A DNA stretch of 5,793 bases, taken from NCBI GenBank assembly GCA_003524335.1, contig DQHV01000157.1, forward strand, positions 562 through 6,354. The letters are read 5' to 3'. Of the stretch, positions 1 through 5,793 are shown piece after piece. This DNA comes from Candidatus Aminicenantota bacterium. GTDB lineage: Bacteria > Acidobacteriota > Aminicenantia > Aminicenantales > UBA8522. The position numbers were made by a program, and so were the translations under genes. The notes beneath the pieces are model-generated. The model searched no databases. It was not told the origin of the DNA and was given only the letters and a program-made list of their open reading frames with translations. Position 1 is the stretch's first letter. Each line of letters starts with the position of its first letter.

Positions 1-1740
1 CTCCCGCCCCAGAGCCCGGTGGCCTGGTCGAATTTCAACACCGGCACCGACCCGGGAGGACACGGCATCTTTGACTTCATGCACCGCGACCCCCAGACCT
101 ACATCCCGACCTTCTCGGGTTCTCTCTCGACCGAGGCGAAAAAAACACTCAAGATCGGCAACCTGGTCCTTCCCTTGAGCGGCGGCGAAGTGAAGAACCT
201 GATGCAGGGACAAACGTTCTGGCAGATCCTGGAAGAGCACGATATCCCGGCCACCATCTTCAAGATCCCCTCGAACTATCCGCCCGTACCCACGGAGCAG
301 AGGACCATATCCGGCATGGGTACGCCCGACCTCAAGGGGAGCTACGGGATCTCGTGTTGCTTCACGACCGATCCCGACATCCCTAAAGGTGAGCTTTCGG
401 GCGGCAGGGTTTATGAGGTTTTCGTTATCGGGAACCGGGTCGAGGCCAAGCTCCCCGGGCCCACCAACACATTCAAGAAGGACCGGCCGGAAGCCCTCAT
501 CGACTTCCAGGTGTACATCGACCCCAACAATGCCGTTGCCAAGGTCGTCCTCCCGGACCAGGAGTTCATCCTTAAAGAAAAGGAATGGAGCGGCTGGAAA
601 AAAGTCCAATTCGGCCTCATGCCGACCCAGAGCGTAAGCGGCATCTGCATGTTCTATCTCAAGGAAATCCGGCCCCATTTCAAACTCTACGTCAGCCCCA
701 TCAATATCGACCCCGCTCATCCGGCGCAACCGATCTCAACCCCGGGAAGCTACGCCCAGGAACTGGAGCGGGTCTTCGGTTCCTTCTTTACCAAGGGCCT
801 TCCGGCCGATACATCAGCCCTTGACAATGGCGTCCTCGACGAGGGTGAGTTCCTGGAGCAAGATGAGATGATCCTCCGGGAAGGCGAACGGATGTTCGAT
901 TTCGAGTTCGAGCGCTTCGACTCCGGCCTTCTCTTCTACTATGTTTCGAGCACCGACCAACGTCAGCACATGTTCTGGCGCCTGATGGACGAGAGGCATC
1001 CCGGATATGATCCCCAACTTGCCTCCCGCTATGGCAACGCAGTCGAGAACATCTACGTCGAAGCGGACCGCTTTCTCGACCGAGTCCTTCAAAAGATCGA
1101 CAAGGACACCGTCCTCCTGGCCATGTCCGACCACGGGTTCAATCCCTTCCGCCGGGCCTTCAACCTCAACACCTGGCTTTTCGAAAACGGATACCATCGG
1201 CTGCGCAATCCCTGGAAGCAGGAAGCAGGGGATTTATTCGATAACACCGATTGGTCACGGACCAGGGCCTACGGGATCGGTCTCAACGGCCTCTATCTCA
1301 ACCAAAGGGGCCGGGAGAGAGACGGCCTCGTCAACGCCGGGGCCGATAGCGAGAACCTCATCCGGGAGATCGCCGCCAAGCTCGAGCAAGTGGTCGACCC
1401 CAAGACCGGCGAGCGGGCCATCCTCCGGGCCTTTGTCTCCAAAGAAGTCTACCACGGCTCCCAGATCGAGCATGCGCCCGATATCATCTGCGGATTCAAT
1501 TTGGGCTACCGCATCTCCTGGGATTCTCCGCTGGGCAAGTTTCCCAAGAACGTTTTCGAGGACAATAAGGAAAAATGGAGTGGAGATCACATGGGCGCTC
1601 CGGAAGTCATCCCTGGGGTCCTGGTCACCAACCGCAAGGTCCGGGCCGAGTCCCCGGCCCTGTATGACCTCACCGCCACGATCCTCGATATCTTCGGCAT
1701 ACCCAAAACCAAAGAAATGATCGGAGAAACCATATTTTGA
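1..1740 (+). CDS. Alkaline phosphatase superfamily / type I phosphodiesterase-like hydrolase (5' partial)
   Basis: Metal-dependent hydrolase of the alkaline phosphatase superfamily, probably cleaving a phosphodiester or phosphomonoester; the substrate is unknown. The frame is open to base 1 and 579 residues are visible. GTG at 19 is not the start: it is an internal Val in QSPVAWSNF, and the Ser just before it (13-15) aligns with the nucleophile Thr of nucleotide pyrophosphatases (10 residues before the Gly of the TG motif in both). Next comes TGTDPGGHGIFDF (43-81). Metal ligands are visible as D and H in STDQRQH (955-957, 967-969), DH in SDHGF (1129-1134) and H in GDHMGAPE (1588-1590). The first metal Asp and any signal or membrane anchor lie off the window. 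A beta-rich insert (about 400-740) separates the two halves of the fold. The protein ends ETIF, shortly after DIFGIP, the usual end of the catalytic fold. Eleven bases separate it from the next gene. Family is firm; substrate and location are not. Confidence 0.85.
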   Translation, partial: LPPQSPVAWSNFNTGTDPGGHGIFDFMHRDPQTYIPTFSGSLSTEAKKTLKIGNLVLPLSGGEVKNLMQGQTFWQILEEHDIPATIFKIPSNYPPVPTEQRTISGMGTPDLKGSYGISCCFTTDPDIPKGELSGGRVYEVFVIGNRVEAKLPGPTNTFKKDRPEALIDFQVYIDPNNAVAKVVLPDQEFILKEKEWSGWKKVQFGLMPTQSVSGICMFYLKEIRPHFKLYVSPINIDPAHPAQPISTPGSYAQELERVFGSFFTKGLPADTSALDNGVLDEGEFLEQDEMILREGERMFDFEFERFDSGLLFYYVSSTDQRQHMFWRLMDERHPGYDPQLASRYGNAVENIYVEADRFLDRVLQKIDKDTVLLAMSDHGFNPFRRAFNLNTWLFENGYHRLRNPWKQEAGDLFDNTDWSRTRAYGIGLNGLYLNQRGRERDGLVNAGADSENLIREIAAKLEQVVDPKTGERAILRAFVSKEVYHGSQIEHAPDIICGFNLGYRISWDSPLGKFPKNVFEDNKEKWSGDHMGAPEVIPGVLVTNRKVRAESPALYDLTATILDIFGIPKTKEMIGETIF

Positions 1741-1747
1741 GAGGAGG
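1741..1747 (+). promoter_or_regulatory. Ribosome binding site for the 63-residue gene
   Basis: GAGGAGG lies directly after the TGA of the hydrolase and four bases before ATG at 1752. It decides the start of the small gene: an in-frame TTG at 1737 would place this motif inside the coding region and has no comparable motif ahead of it. Confidence 0.8.
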
Positions 1748-1751
1748 CCGA

Positions 1752-1943
1752 ATGGGCAAAGCAAAGGTCAAGCTGAACAAAGAACTTCTGGAAAAGGTCA
1801 AGAAATTCGCCCAGATGGCGGGCTATTCCTCTCCGGAGGAGTTCATCACTCATTGCCTGGAGAGGGAGATCGCCAAGCTCGAGGAGTCAGACTCGGAAGA
1901 GGAGATCAAGAAGAAATTGAAGGGACTGGGATATATCTCCTGA
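1752..1943 (+). CDS. Small ribbon-helix-helix-like protein with LGYIS tail (63 aa)
   Basis: A 63-residue highly charged protein. Residues 3-10 (KAKVKLNK) fit a beta strand, 10-23 a first helix, GYSS a turn and 27-43 a second helix. This is the pattern of ribbon-helix-helix (CopG/Arc/MetJ-like) domains, where the turn is typically G-[YF]-x-S. After an acidic linker (EESDSEEE) comes a basic helix and the tail LKGLGYIS. The N-terminal pattern would suggest a dimeric DNA-binding regulator, but the location between a hydrolase and a membrane protein, and the tail, make an adaptor or assembly role equally possible. No antitoxin/toxin pairing is evident: the following gene is a three-span membrane protein, not a toxin-like enzyme. 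ATG 1752 was chosen for its GAGGAGG site. Its stop overlaps the next start by one base. The gene is likely real; the fold call is moderate. Confidence 0.6.
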   Translation: MGKAKVKLNKELLEKVKKFAQMAGYSSPEEFITHCLEREIAKLEESDSEEEIKKKLKGLGYIS

Positions 1944-1945
1944 TG
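1941..1945 (+). other. TGATG stop-start overlap (translational coupling)
   Basis: The TGA stop of the small gene (1941-1943) shares its A with the ATG (1943-1945) of the membrane protein. There is no close purine-rich ribosome binding site just before that ATG (the nearest, AAGGGA, is about 18 bases upstream). Translation of the membrane protein therefore probably depends on ribosomes finishing the small gene, which would tie their amounts together. Confidence 0.7.
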
Positions 1946-2770
1946 GGACTCATCAACACCATCCTGGGCAAGCTTTTCGACCTTCTGCTTCTGCCCTTCC
2001 TGTCTCTCAACCCATGGGCCGGAATGGCGTTCGTAGCCCTCCTGACCGGCCTGCTGATGCTCATCATCTATCGCTGGACATCGAATCAGTCCGGTATCCG
2101 CCGGGTCAAAGACAAGATCAAAGCCCACCTCCTTGAGCTTCGCCTGTTCAAGGACAACATGGGCGTCACGATGAGGGCCCAGGGCCAGATTCTGCGGTCC
2201 AACCTCCGCTATCTCGCCCTTAACCTCAGGCCGCTTGTGGTGATGATTGTTCCCCTCATCCTGATCCTGGCCCAGCTCAACCTTTGGTTCGGGTCAGAAC
2301 CGCTGGCCGTAGGCCGGCCGGCCATCCTCAAAGTCAGGCTGCTGCCGGATGTCAATGTCTTGGGCACGGAATTCGCCCTGGAGTCACCGCCGGAGATCAC
2401 CATCGAAACACCTCCACTCAGACTCGAAGAAGCGAGAGAGCTGGATTGGCGTCTCAGGCCTACGGCGGCCGGCACATTCGATCTCACTATCAGGGCGGGA
2501 GACAAGAGCTACATCAAGACAGTCGTCGTCGACGGGAGAGGGCTGGAAAAGGTCTCGGCTCTCAAGGTCAAGCGGAGCTTCCTTGATGAGGTGCTCTATC
2601 CGGGTGAAAAAGCTCTTCCCGGAGAGAGCCGGATCAAGGCGATAGAGATCGTCCATCCAGCCAAGAAACTCTCCCTCTTCGGCCTCAGACTCCATTGGCT
2701 CATCGCCTATCTCGGGCTCTCGATCATTTTCGGTTTTGCCCTGAAGAAGCCGTTCCGAGTCGAAATCTGA
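1943..2770 (+). CDS. Three-span membrane protein with basic cytoplasmic loop and outside beta-domain; Oxa1/EMC3/DUF106-like topology
   Basis: A 275-residue inner-membrane protein that I cannot assign to a named family with certainty. Visible parts: a hydrophobic, possibly amphipathic stretch at 4-21; a first span at about 24-45; a Lys/Arg-rich loop at 46-96 that should be cytoplasmic and helical; a second span at about 97-116 (RPLVVMIVPLILILAQ); a beta-rich domain at about 118-246 with PPEITIE and AGTFDLTIRAG segments; a third span at about 251-267; and a short basic tail KKPFRVEI. The positive-inside rule puts the beta-domain in the periplasm. Three spans with a basic helical loop between the first and second is the layout of the DUF106/EMC3/TMCO1 branch of the Oxa1 superfamily, and the RP-x5-P approach to span two resembles DUF106. 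That relation is inference. The start at 1943 is preferred over the longer open frame from 1853, which would overlap the small gene and adds a charged, non-membrane stretch. Confidence 0.5.
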   Translation: MGLINTILGKLFDLLLLPFLSLNPWAGMAFVALLTGLLMLIIYRWTSNQSGIRRVKDKIKAHLLELRLFKDNMGVTMRAQGQILRSNLRYLALNLRPLVVMIVPLILILAQLNLWFGSEPLAVGRPAILKVRLLPDVNVLGTEFALESPPEITIETPPLRLEEARELDWRLRPTAAGTFDLTIRAGDKSYIKTVVVDGRGLEKVSALKVKRSFLDEVLYPGEKALPGESRIKAIEIVHPAKKLSLFGLRLHWLIAYLGLSIIFGFALKKPFRVEI

Positions 2771-2773
2771 TCC

Positions 2774-2783
2774 AGGAGGGAGG
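2774..2783 (+). promoter_or_regulatory. Ribosome binding site for the aminotransferase
   Basis: AGGAGGGAGG lies in the 19-base gap after the membrane-protein stop, six bases before ATG at 2790. It is the strongest Shine-Dalgarno match in the window and fixes the start. It may let this gene be translated more strongly than, and independently of, the coupled pair upstream. Confidence 0.85.
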
Positions 2784-2789
2784 ATTATC

Positions 2790-3914
2790 ATGAAGATCGA
2801 ACACTTTAAAATGGAGCGCATGCAGTCCACCTGGGAGAACGAGGTCGAGTATAACCTCTCCGAGAGCGGCGTGCATCCGCTCACTCTGCGCGAGTTTCTC
2901 AGCGGGGACGAGCTCCGGGAAATCCAGGACCTCGGGCTCGGCTATAGCCAGAGCAACGGCACTCCGGAGCTCCGCGAAAGGATCGCCGGGCTATATCCGG
3001 GAGCGAGCCCGGATCATGTCCTGGTCACGAACGGATCCTCGGAGGCCAATTACCTGCTTATGTGGAGCCTCATCGAACCCGGCGACGAAGTTATCTTCAT
3101 GATGCCCAATTATATGCAGATGGGGGGGCTGGTGCGCGGTTTCGGCGCTGCGCTCAAGCCCTTATGGCTCAAAGAAAGCCTCGGCTGGGCTCCCGACCTC
3201 GACGAACTGCGAAAGCTGGTCACGCCGAAGACAAAGCTGATCATCGTCACCAACCCCAACAACCCGACCGGAGCCGTGCTCAGCGGGGCGGCCATGTCGG
3301 CTATCGTCGAGGTTGCCGCCCGGGCCGGCGCCTGGATCGTCGCCGACGAGATTTATCAGGGAGCAGAGCGGGTGGGCGAGCCGACTCCGAGTTTCTGGGC
3401 GACATACGAACGCACCCTCATCGTCAACGGCCTGTCCAAGGCCTACGGGTTGCCGGGAGTCCGGATGGGCTGGATTGTCGGACCCAAAGAATTCATCTTG
3501 AAGACCTGGTCCTACCACGACTACACGACCATCTCTCCGGGCGTGCTGAGCGACCGGATTGCCCGGATCGCCCTTTCTCCTGCCAACCGGGAAAAGATCC
3601 TGAAGAGGACACGAACGATCATCCAAAAAAACTATGCCCAGCTCGAGTCCTGGCTGAACAGGCGGGGCGGACTCTTCTCCTGTGTCCCTCCGCGGGCCGG
3701 GGCCATCGCTTTTGCACGCTATGCTCTTAAGGCCAATTCCACGGATTTCGTGACCCGTCTCATCAAAGAGAAAAGCACCCTGATCGTTCCCGGCGATCAT
3801 TTCGAGATGGACCTTTATCTCCGCTTCGGGTTCGGCTCCGAACCGGAGTATCTGGCAAAAGGCCTGGCTCGAGTGGGAGAATTGTTCGACGAGCTTAAGA
3901 AAGCAGAACGCTAG
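2790..3914 (+). CDS. Class I/II PLP-dependent aminotransferase
   Basis: A 374-residue cytoplasmic fold-type I aminotransferase, full length for the family. Core residues are all present: TNGSSEAN at 80-87 (cofactor phosphate loop), Tyr108 in PNYMQ at the ring-stacking position, NPNNPTG at 155-161 (Asn158), DEIY at 186-189 (Asp186 to the pyridine nitrogen, Tyr189 to O3'), SKAYGLPGVRMGW at 216-228 with Lys217 as the Schiff-base lysine and Arg225 for phosphate, and LRFGFG at 344-349 whose Arg345 fits the substrate carboxylate arginine. The N-terminal block YNLSESGVHPLTLREF (21-36) resembles the start of capreomycidine synthase (VioD)-like and related aminotransferases rather than classic aspartate aminotransferase. 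The amino donor and product cannot be read from sequence. The gene follows the membrane protein by 19 bases in the same direction, so it probably shares a transcript. It ends 25 bases before the convergent gene. The enzyme class is firm; specificity is unknown. Confidence 0.9.
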   Translation: MKIEHFKMERMQSTWENEVEYNLSESGVHPLTLREFLSGDELREIQDLGLGYSQSNGTPELRERIAGLYPGASPDHVLVTNGSSEANYLLMWSLIEPGDEVIFMMPNYMQMGGLVRGFGAALKPLWLKESLGWAPDLDELRKLVTPKTKLIIVTNPNNPTGAVLSGAAMSAIVEVAARAGAWIVADEIYQGAERVGEPTPSFWATYERTLIVNGLSKAYGLPGVRMGWIVGPKEFILKTWSYHDYTTISPGVLSDRIARIALSPANREKILKRTRTIIQKNYAQLESWLNRRGGLFSCVPPRAGAIAFARYALKANSTDFVTRLIKEKSTLIVPGDHFEMDLYLRFGFGSEPEYLAKGLARVGELFDELKKAER

Positions 3915-3939
3915 GCAGACGGCCTTCCGGTAGAGCCGA

Positions 3940-4848
3940 TTATTCGGCCAGCTCGACCTGGAATTTTTCGACCAGCCGGACCGGGTGGTAGGAGAGCTTG
4001 GCCTTCCGCAGTCCCTCCTCCCCCAGGTCTTGTTCCCGATTTATGAAAGGAACACCGCTCCAATACTCCTCGCAGAATTGCCGGTTGATCATGGCATAGA
4101 GGCCGGGTATTTCGGGGTTGGCCTTCTCGATGTGCACCACGGCCGTCTGCGCATTCAGAAGCTCTCCGAAGGTGAAGGCCTCGACCTTTTCCCCTATCAG
4201 AATGGCTGCACCCTCGACTTTTAGAGCTTGATAATCCGTCAGGCTCTGGCGGATGGCGGTCCATTCGTCCCGCAGGTTCATGTCCTCATCGCAGCGGCGC
4301 CATTCGCACCATCTTTCCTGAAACTCGGCGCAGAGCTCAAGGTTTTCCGGGCCGAGGGGCACGAACCGGAACCGGGTGCCATGATCCTGAAGAAAGCGGC
4401 TGATATGGTTGCGCTTGGCATGATACTTTGCGCCCTTAAGGGCGATAAGGTCGGAGGTCCGGTAAGCGTAATCGAAGTGCTCACGCTCCGGAATGACCTC
4501 GAGTTCCGGGGCGGCGCTGAGCTCCTGAATGAGGCGGGAATCGGCCCGTTCAATCCGGGGTCTTTGGACTCCCCTCTCCTCCCGCAGCCAGCCGAGCGCC
4601 AGGCGAGTGACCGCGAGCCGTGGTGAAGGGCCCACCGGCGGAAGCAGTGAAGGCTCGTCTCCCTCTTTTTCCTGGAGAAGAAGAAGCCATTGTCCCGCCG
4701 TCGACCACCGCGAGCGGTACAGAGAGCGCCAGATAAAAAGGTTTGTGAAAGTCAGCTCGGAGGTATCCGGTTGGTACCGCCAAAGGACCTCCCGGATGAA
4801 CTCTCGGTCTTCCAGTCCGAGGGGCCGGAAGTCCGGGAAGGCCGCCAT
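3940..4848 (-). CDS. DUF2156 protein (phosphatidylglycerol lysyltransferase C-terminal-like, GNAT fold)
   Basis: A 302-residue soluble protein of the DUF2156 family, which shares the double acyltransferase (GNAT-like) fold of the MprF C-terminal domain and FemX-type aminoacyl-tRNA-dependent transferases. Family marks: FRPLGLEDREFI (7-18), SELTFTNLFIWRSLY (30-44), FDYAYRTSDLIALKGAKYH (125-143) followed by AKRNHISRF, VHIEKANPEIPGLYAMINRQF (238-258) and the highly conserved FINREQDLGEEGLRKAKLSY (268-287). No membrane spans are seen, so unlike full MprF it has no flippase part. In stand-alone members the reaction is not established; transfer of an amino acid or acyl group to a lipid or peptide is inferred from fold only. 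The ATG at 4848 was chosen: the longer frame from 4926 would overlap the upstream barrel gene by 68 bases and adds a Ser/Gly/Arg-rich stretch unlike the family start. The ribosome binding site is weak. It starts 10 bases after the barrel gene stop, so likely co-transcribed. Confidence 0.85.
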   Translation of the reverse strand: MAAFPDFRPLGLEDREFIREVLWRYQPDTSELTFTNLFIWRSLYRSRWSTAGQWLLLLQEKEGDEPSLLPPVGPSPRLAVTRLALGWLREERGVQRPRIERADSRLIQELSAAPELEVIPEREHFDYAYRTSDLIALKGAKYHAKRNHISRFLQDHGTRFRFVPLGPENLELCAEFQERWCEWRRCDEDMNLRDEWTAIRQSLTDYQALKVEGAAILIGEKVEAFTFGELLNAQTAVVHIEKANPEIPGLYAMINRQFCEEYWSGVPFINREQDLGEEGLRKAKLSYHPVRLVEKFQVELAE

Positions 4849-4858
4849 CAGGCGTCCG

Positions 4859-5793
4859 TTAGAATCCCGGCCAGAAGCTGAACTGGAAATACCAGCCTTT
4901 GTCCGGCCGGTCGAAGGGCTTGACATAGTTGACGCCCACGACCAGGTAGCCGAAAACGTTCACCCGGAGGCCGAGGCCGGCGCTGGAAACGCTGGTGCGC
5001 TCTCGGCCCGACAGAACCGGCTTGTTTTTTTCCGTCCAGGCCACCCCCCAATCATAAAAGAGGATCATGTCGATCGGAAAAACACCATAGTAGCCTTTCC
5101 CGATACCGAGGACTCCGAACAGGGGAAAACGAAGCTCGGCGTTGGCGACGAGCATCTTGGAGCCGAAGAGCCGGTTCGGGTCAAAGCCCGGGTCTCCCGG
5201 ATTCTGAGTGTAGGAGAAAGAATTGTAGTCGTAGCCACGGACCAGGCTTTCATAGCCGATATAGAGCGGGTACATTCGCTCGTCCTCGGCGTCTCGTCCA
5301 TAGCGGCCGTAGTGCAGGGCGCGGAAAGCAAGCGTGAAGGGCCTTACAGGTACATAATAGCGCCTGTAGTCGCCCATTATCGTGTACATGTTAAAGGCCC
5401 CCAGGGTGGGCGTGAGCTCGAGCATGTAGCTTTGACCCAGGATTGGCGCGGTCGCGCCAAAGAGAGCGCTGTCGTAGACCAGGGCGAGGGTCGTGTAGGC
5501 ATAACTGATGCTCGGTGATGAGGGGAGCTTGGTGATATCGCGGTAGAGCGGGATCCCATCGAAGGTGTAGGCCTGGGTGATCCTCTCCGCATCGAAATCG
5601 ATATACTGATAACCGGCATACATTTCGACCCTCTGGACCTGGCTGAGCGGGTAGGCCAGATAGCCCGAAAGCTGATAGTTGATCTGCCAGAATAAGATCT
5701 GGTCCTCGATATAGGCTTGCTGGTTTGGGTCGAAAGAGACCGAATAGCCTCCATAGACATAGGGAATGCGTCCGGCCACAGCGCCCCAGTTCC
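4859..5793 (-). CDS. Omp85/BamA-like outer-membrane beta-barrel, C-terminal part (5' partial)
   Basis: About 310 C-terminal residues of an outer-membrane barrel of the Omp85 (BamA/TamA, 'surface antigen') superfamily. The frame stays open to the window edge, so the GTG at 5779 (in NWGAVAGRIPYVYGG) is an internal Val, not the start. Marks: alternating aromatic/hydrophobic strands throughout; LVRGYDYNSF (about 180 residues in), which carries the VRGY/VRGF motif of the Omp85 loop 6; GSKMLVANAELRFPLFG; the strand FPIDMILFYDWGVAW; LGLRVNVFGYLVVGVNYVKPFDRP; and a last strand ending FQFSFWPGF with C-terminal Phe, the usual barrel-assembly signal. YDSALFGATAPILGQSY and DYRRYYVPVRPFTLAFRALHYGRYG match, from memory, the subgroup in which this barrel follows a TolB-like (PD40) beta-propeller. 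The propeller would lie right of the window, so that part is inference. Cargo is unknown. It is the first of the two minus-strand genes seen. Confidence 0.85.
   Translation of the reverse strand, partial: NWGAVAGRIPYVYGGYSVSFDPNQQAYIEDQILFWQINYQLSGYLAYPLSQVQRVEMYAGYQYIDFDAERITQAYTFDGIPLYRDITKLPSSPSISYAYTTLALVYDSALFGATAPILGQSYMLELTPTLGAFNMYTIMGDYRRYYVPVRPFTLAFRALHYGRYGRDAEDERMYPLYIGYESLVRGYDYNSFSYTQNPGDPGFDPNRLFGSKMLVANAELRFPLFGVLGIGKGYYGVFPIDMILFYDWGVAWTEKNKPVLSGRERTSVSSAGLGLRVNVFGYLVVGVNYVKPFDRPDKGWYFQFSFWPGF

Noticed and set aside
1255..1764. Minus-strand open frame of 169 residues opposite the hydrolase.
   Set aside because: It is antisense to a well-supported coding region containing the last metal-binding His, with no ribosome binding site or motif of its own.
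1853..1942. Extended N-terminus for the membrane protein (start at 1853, 305 residues).
   Set aside because: It would overlap half of the small gene and add a charged stretch; the TGATG start at 1943 directly precedes the hydrophobic N-terminus.
2306..2330. GC-rich GGCCGGCC tract as a possible regulatory palindrome.
   Set aside because: It is inside the membrane-protein coding region, encodes GRPA and is expected in GC-rich DNA.
3162..3800. Minus-strand open frame of 212 residues inside the aminotransferase.
   Set aside because: The plus strand here encodes every aminotransferase motif; the antisense product is Gly/Asp/Arg-rich with no family pattern.
3935..3948. Perfect inverted repeat GCCGA-TTAT-TCGGC in the convergent gap, overlapping the DUF2156 stop, as a bidirectional terminator.
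   Set aside because: The stem is only 5 bp and no T-run follows directly on either strand (the nearest, ATTTTTC on the plus strand, begins about 14 bases later). Too weak to call; chance is likely at this base composition.
4849..4926. Longer DUF2156 protein starting at 4926.
   Set aside because: The extra 26 residues are low-complexity Ser/Gly/Arg, overlap the end of the barrel gene and are not part of the family, whose members begin close to the FxPLxLED block.
5443..5460. Near-perfect 18-base palindrome TTGGCGCG-GT-CGCGCCAA.
   Set aside because: It lies inside the barrel gene and encodes FGATAPI, a motif I recall as conserved in this barrel subgroup, so codon content explains it. The 2-base loop is also unfit for a hairpin and no second copy was seen.
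4529..5518. Long plus-strand open frame of 329 residues.
   Set aside because: It runs antisense to the DUF2156 and barrel genes, is Arg/Ser/Val-rich, has no recognisable motifs and crosses a real gene boundary. It is a shadow caused by GC-rich codon use.

Overview
The window reads as ordinary, gene-dense chromosome from a GC-rich, double-membraned (diderm) bacterium. Six protein genes fill almost all of it; the longest stretch without a gene is 25 bases. The outer-membrane barrel at the right end shows that there is an outer membrane. My recollection of where the nearest relatives of these families occur points to the Acidobacteriota / candidate phylum Aminicenantes neighbourhood. That placement is inference only; there is no rRNA or marker gene here to test it.

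Left part, plus strand (1-3914): four genes run in the same direction with very short spacing and look like one transcription unit whose beginning lies left of the window. In order they are: (1) a large alkaline-phosphatase-superfamily / type I phosphodiesterase-like hydrolase, cut at its N-terminus by the window edge; (2) a 63-residue protein with a ribbon-helix-helix-like N-terminal part and a C-terminal LGYIS tail; (3) a 275-residue three-span membrane protein that starts inside the stop codon of gene 2 (TGATG overlap), with a basic cytoplasmic helical loop and a beta-rich outside domain; (4) a 374-residue fold-type I PLP-dependent aminotransferase with all core active-site residues. Genes 1-3 are the most tightly packed and may act together. 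Gene 4 has its own strong ribosome binding site and may be a metabolic passenger.

Right part, minus strand (3940-5793): two genes converge on the left operon. The upstream one (cut at its N-terminus by the right edge) is the C-terminal barrel of an Omp85/BamA-like outer-membrane protein, of the type usually carried behind a TolB-like beta-propeller. Ten bases downstream of it begins a DUF2156 protein (related to the C-terminal aminoacyltransferase domain of phosphatidylglycerol lysyltransferase).

No tRNA, rRNA, CRISPR, insertion sequence, origin or convincing intrinsic terminator was seen. The most interesting part is the hydrolase / small RHH-like protein / three-span membrane protein block. 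The membrane protein has the topology of the Oxa1/EMC3/DUF106 insertase superfamily, and the small protein ends in a tail that I associate with the C-terminus of sulfatase-like enzymes.
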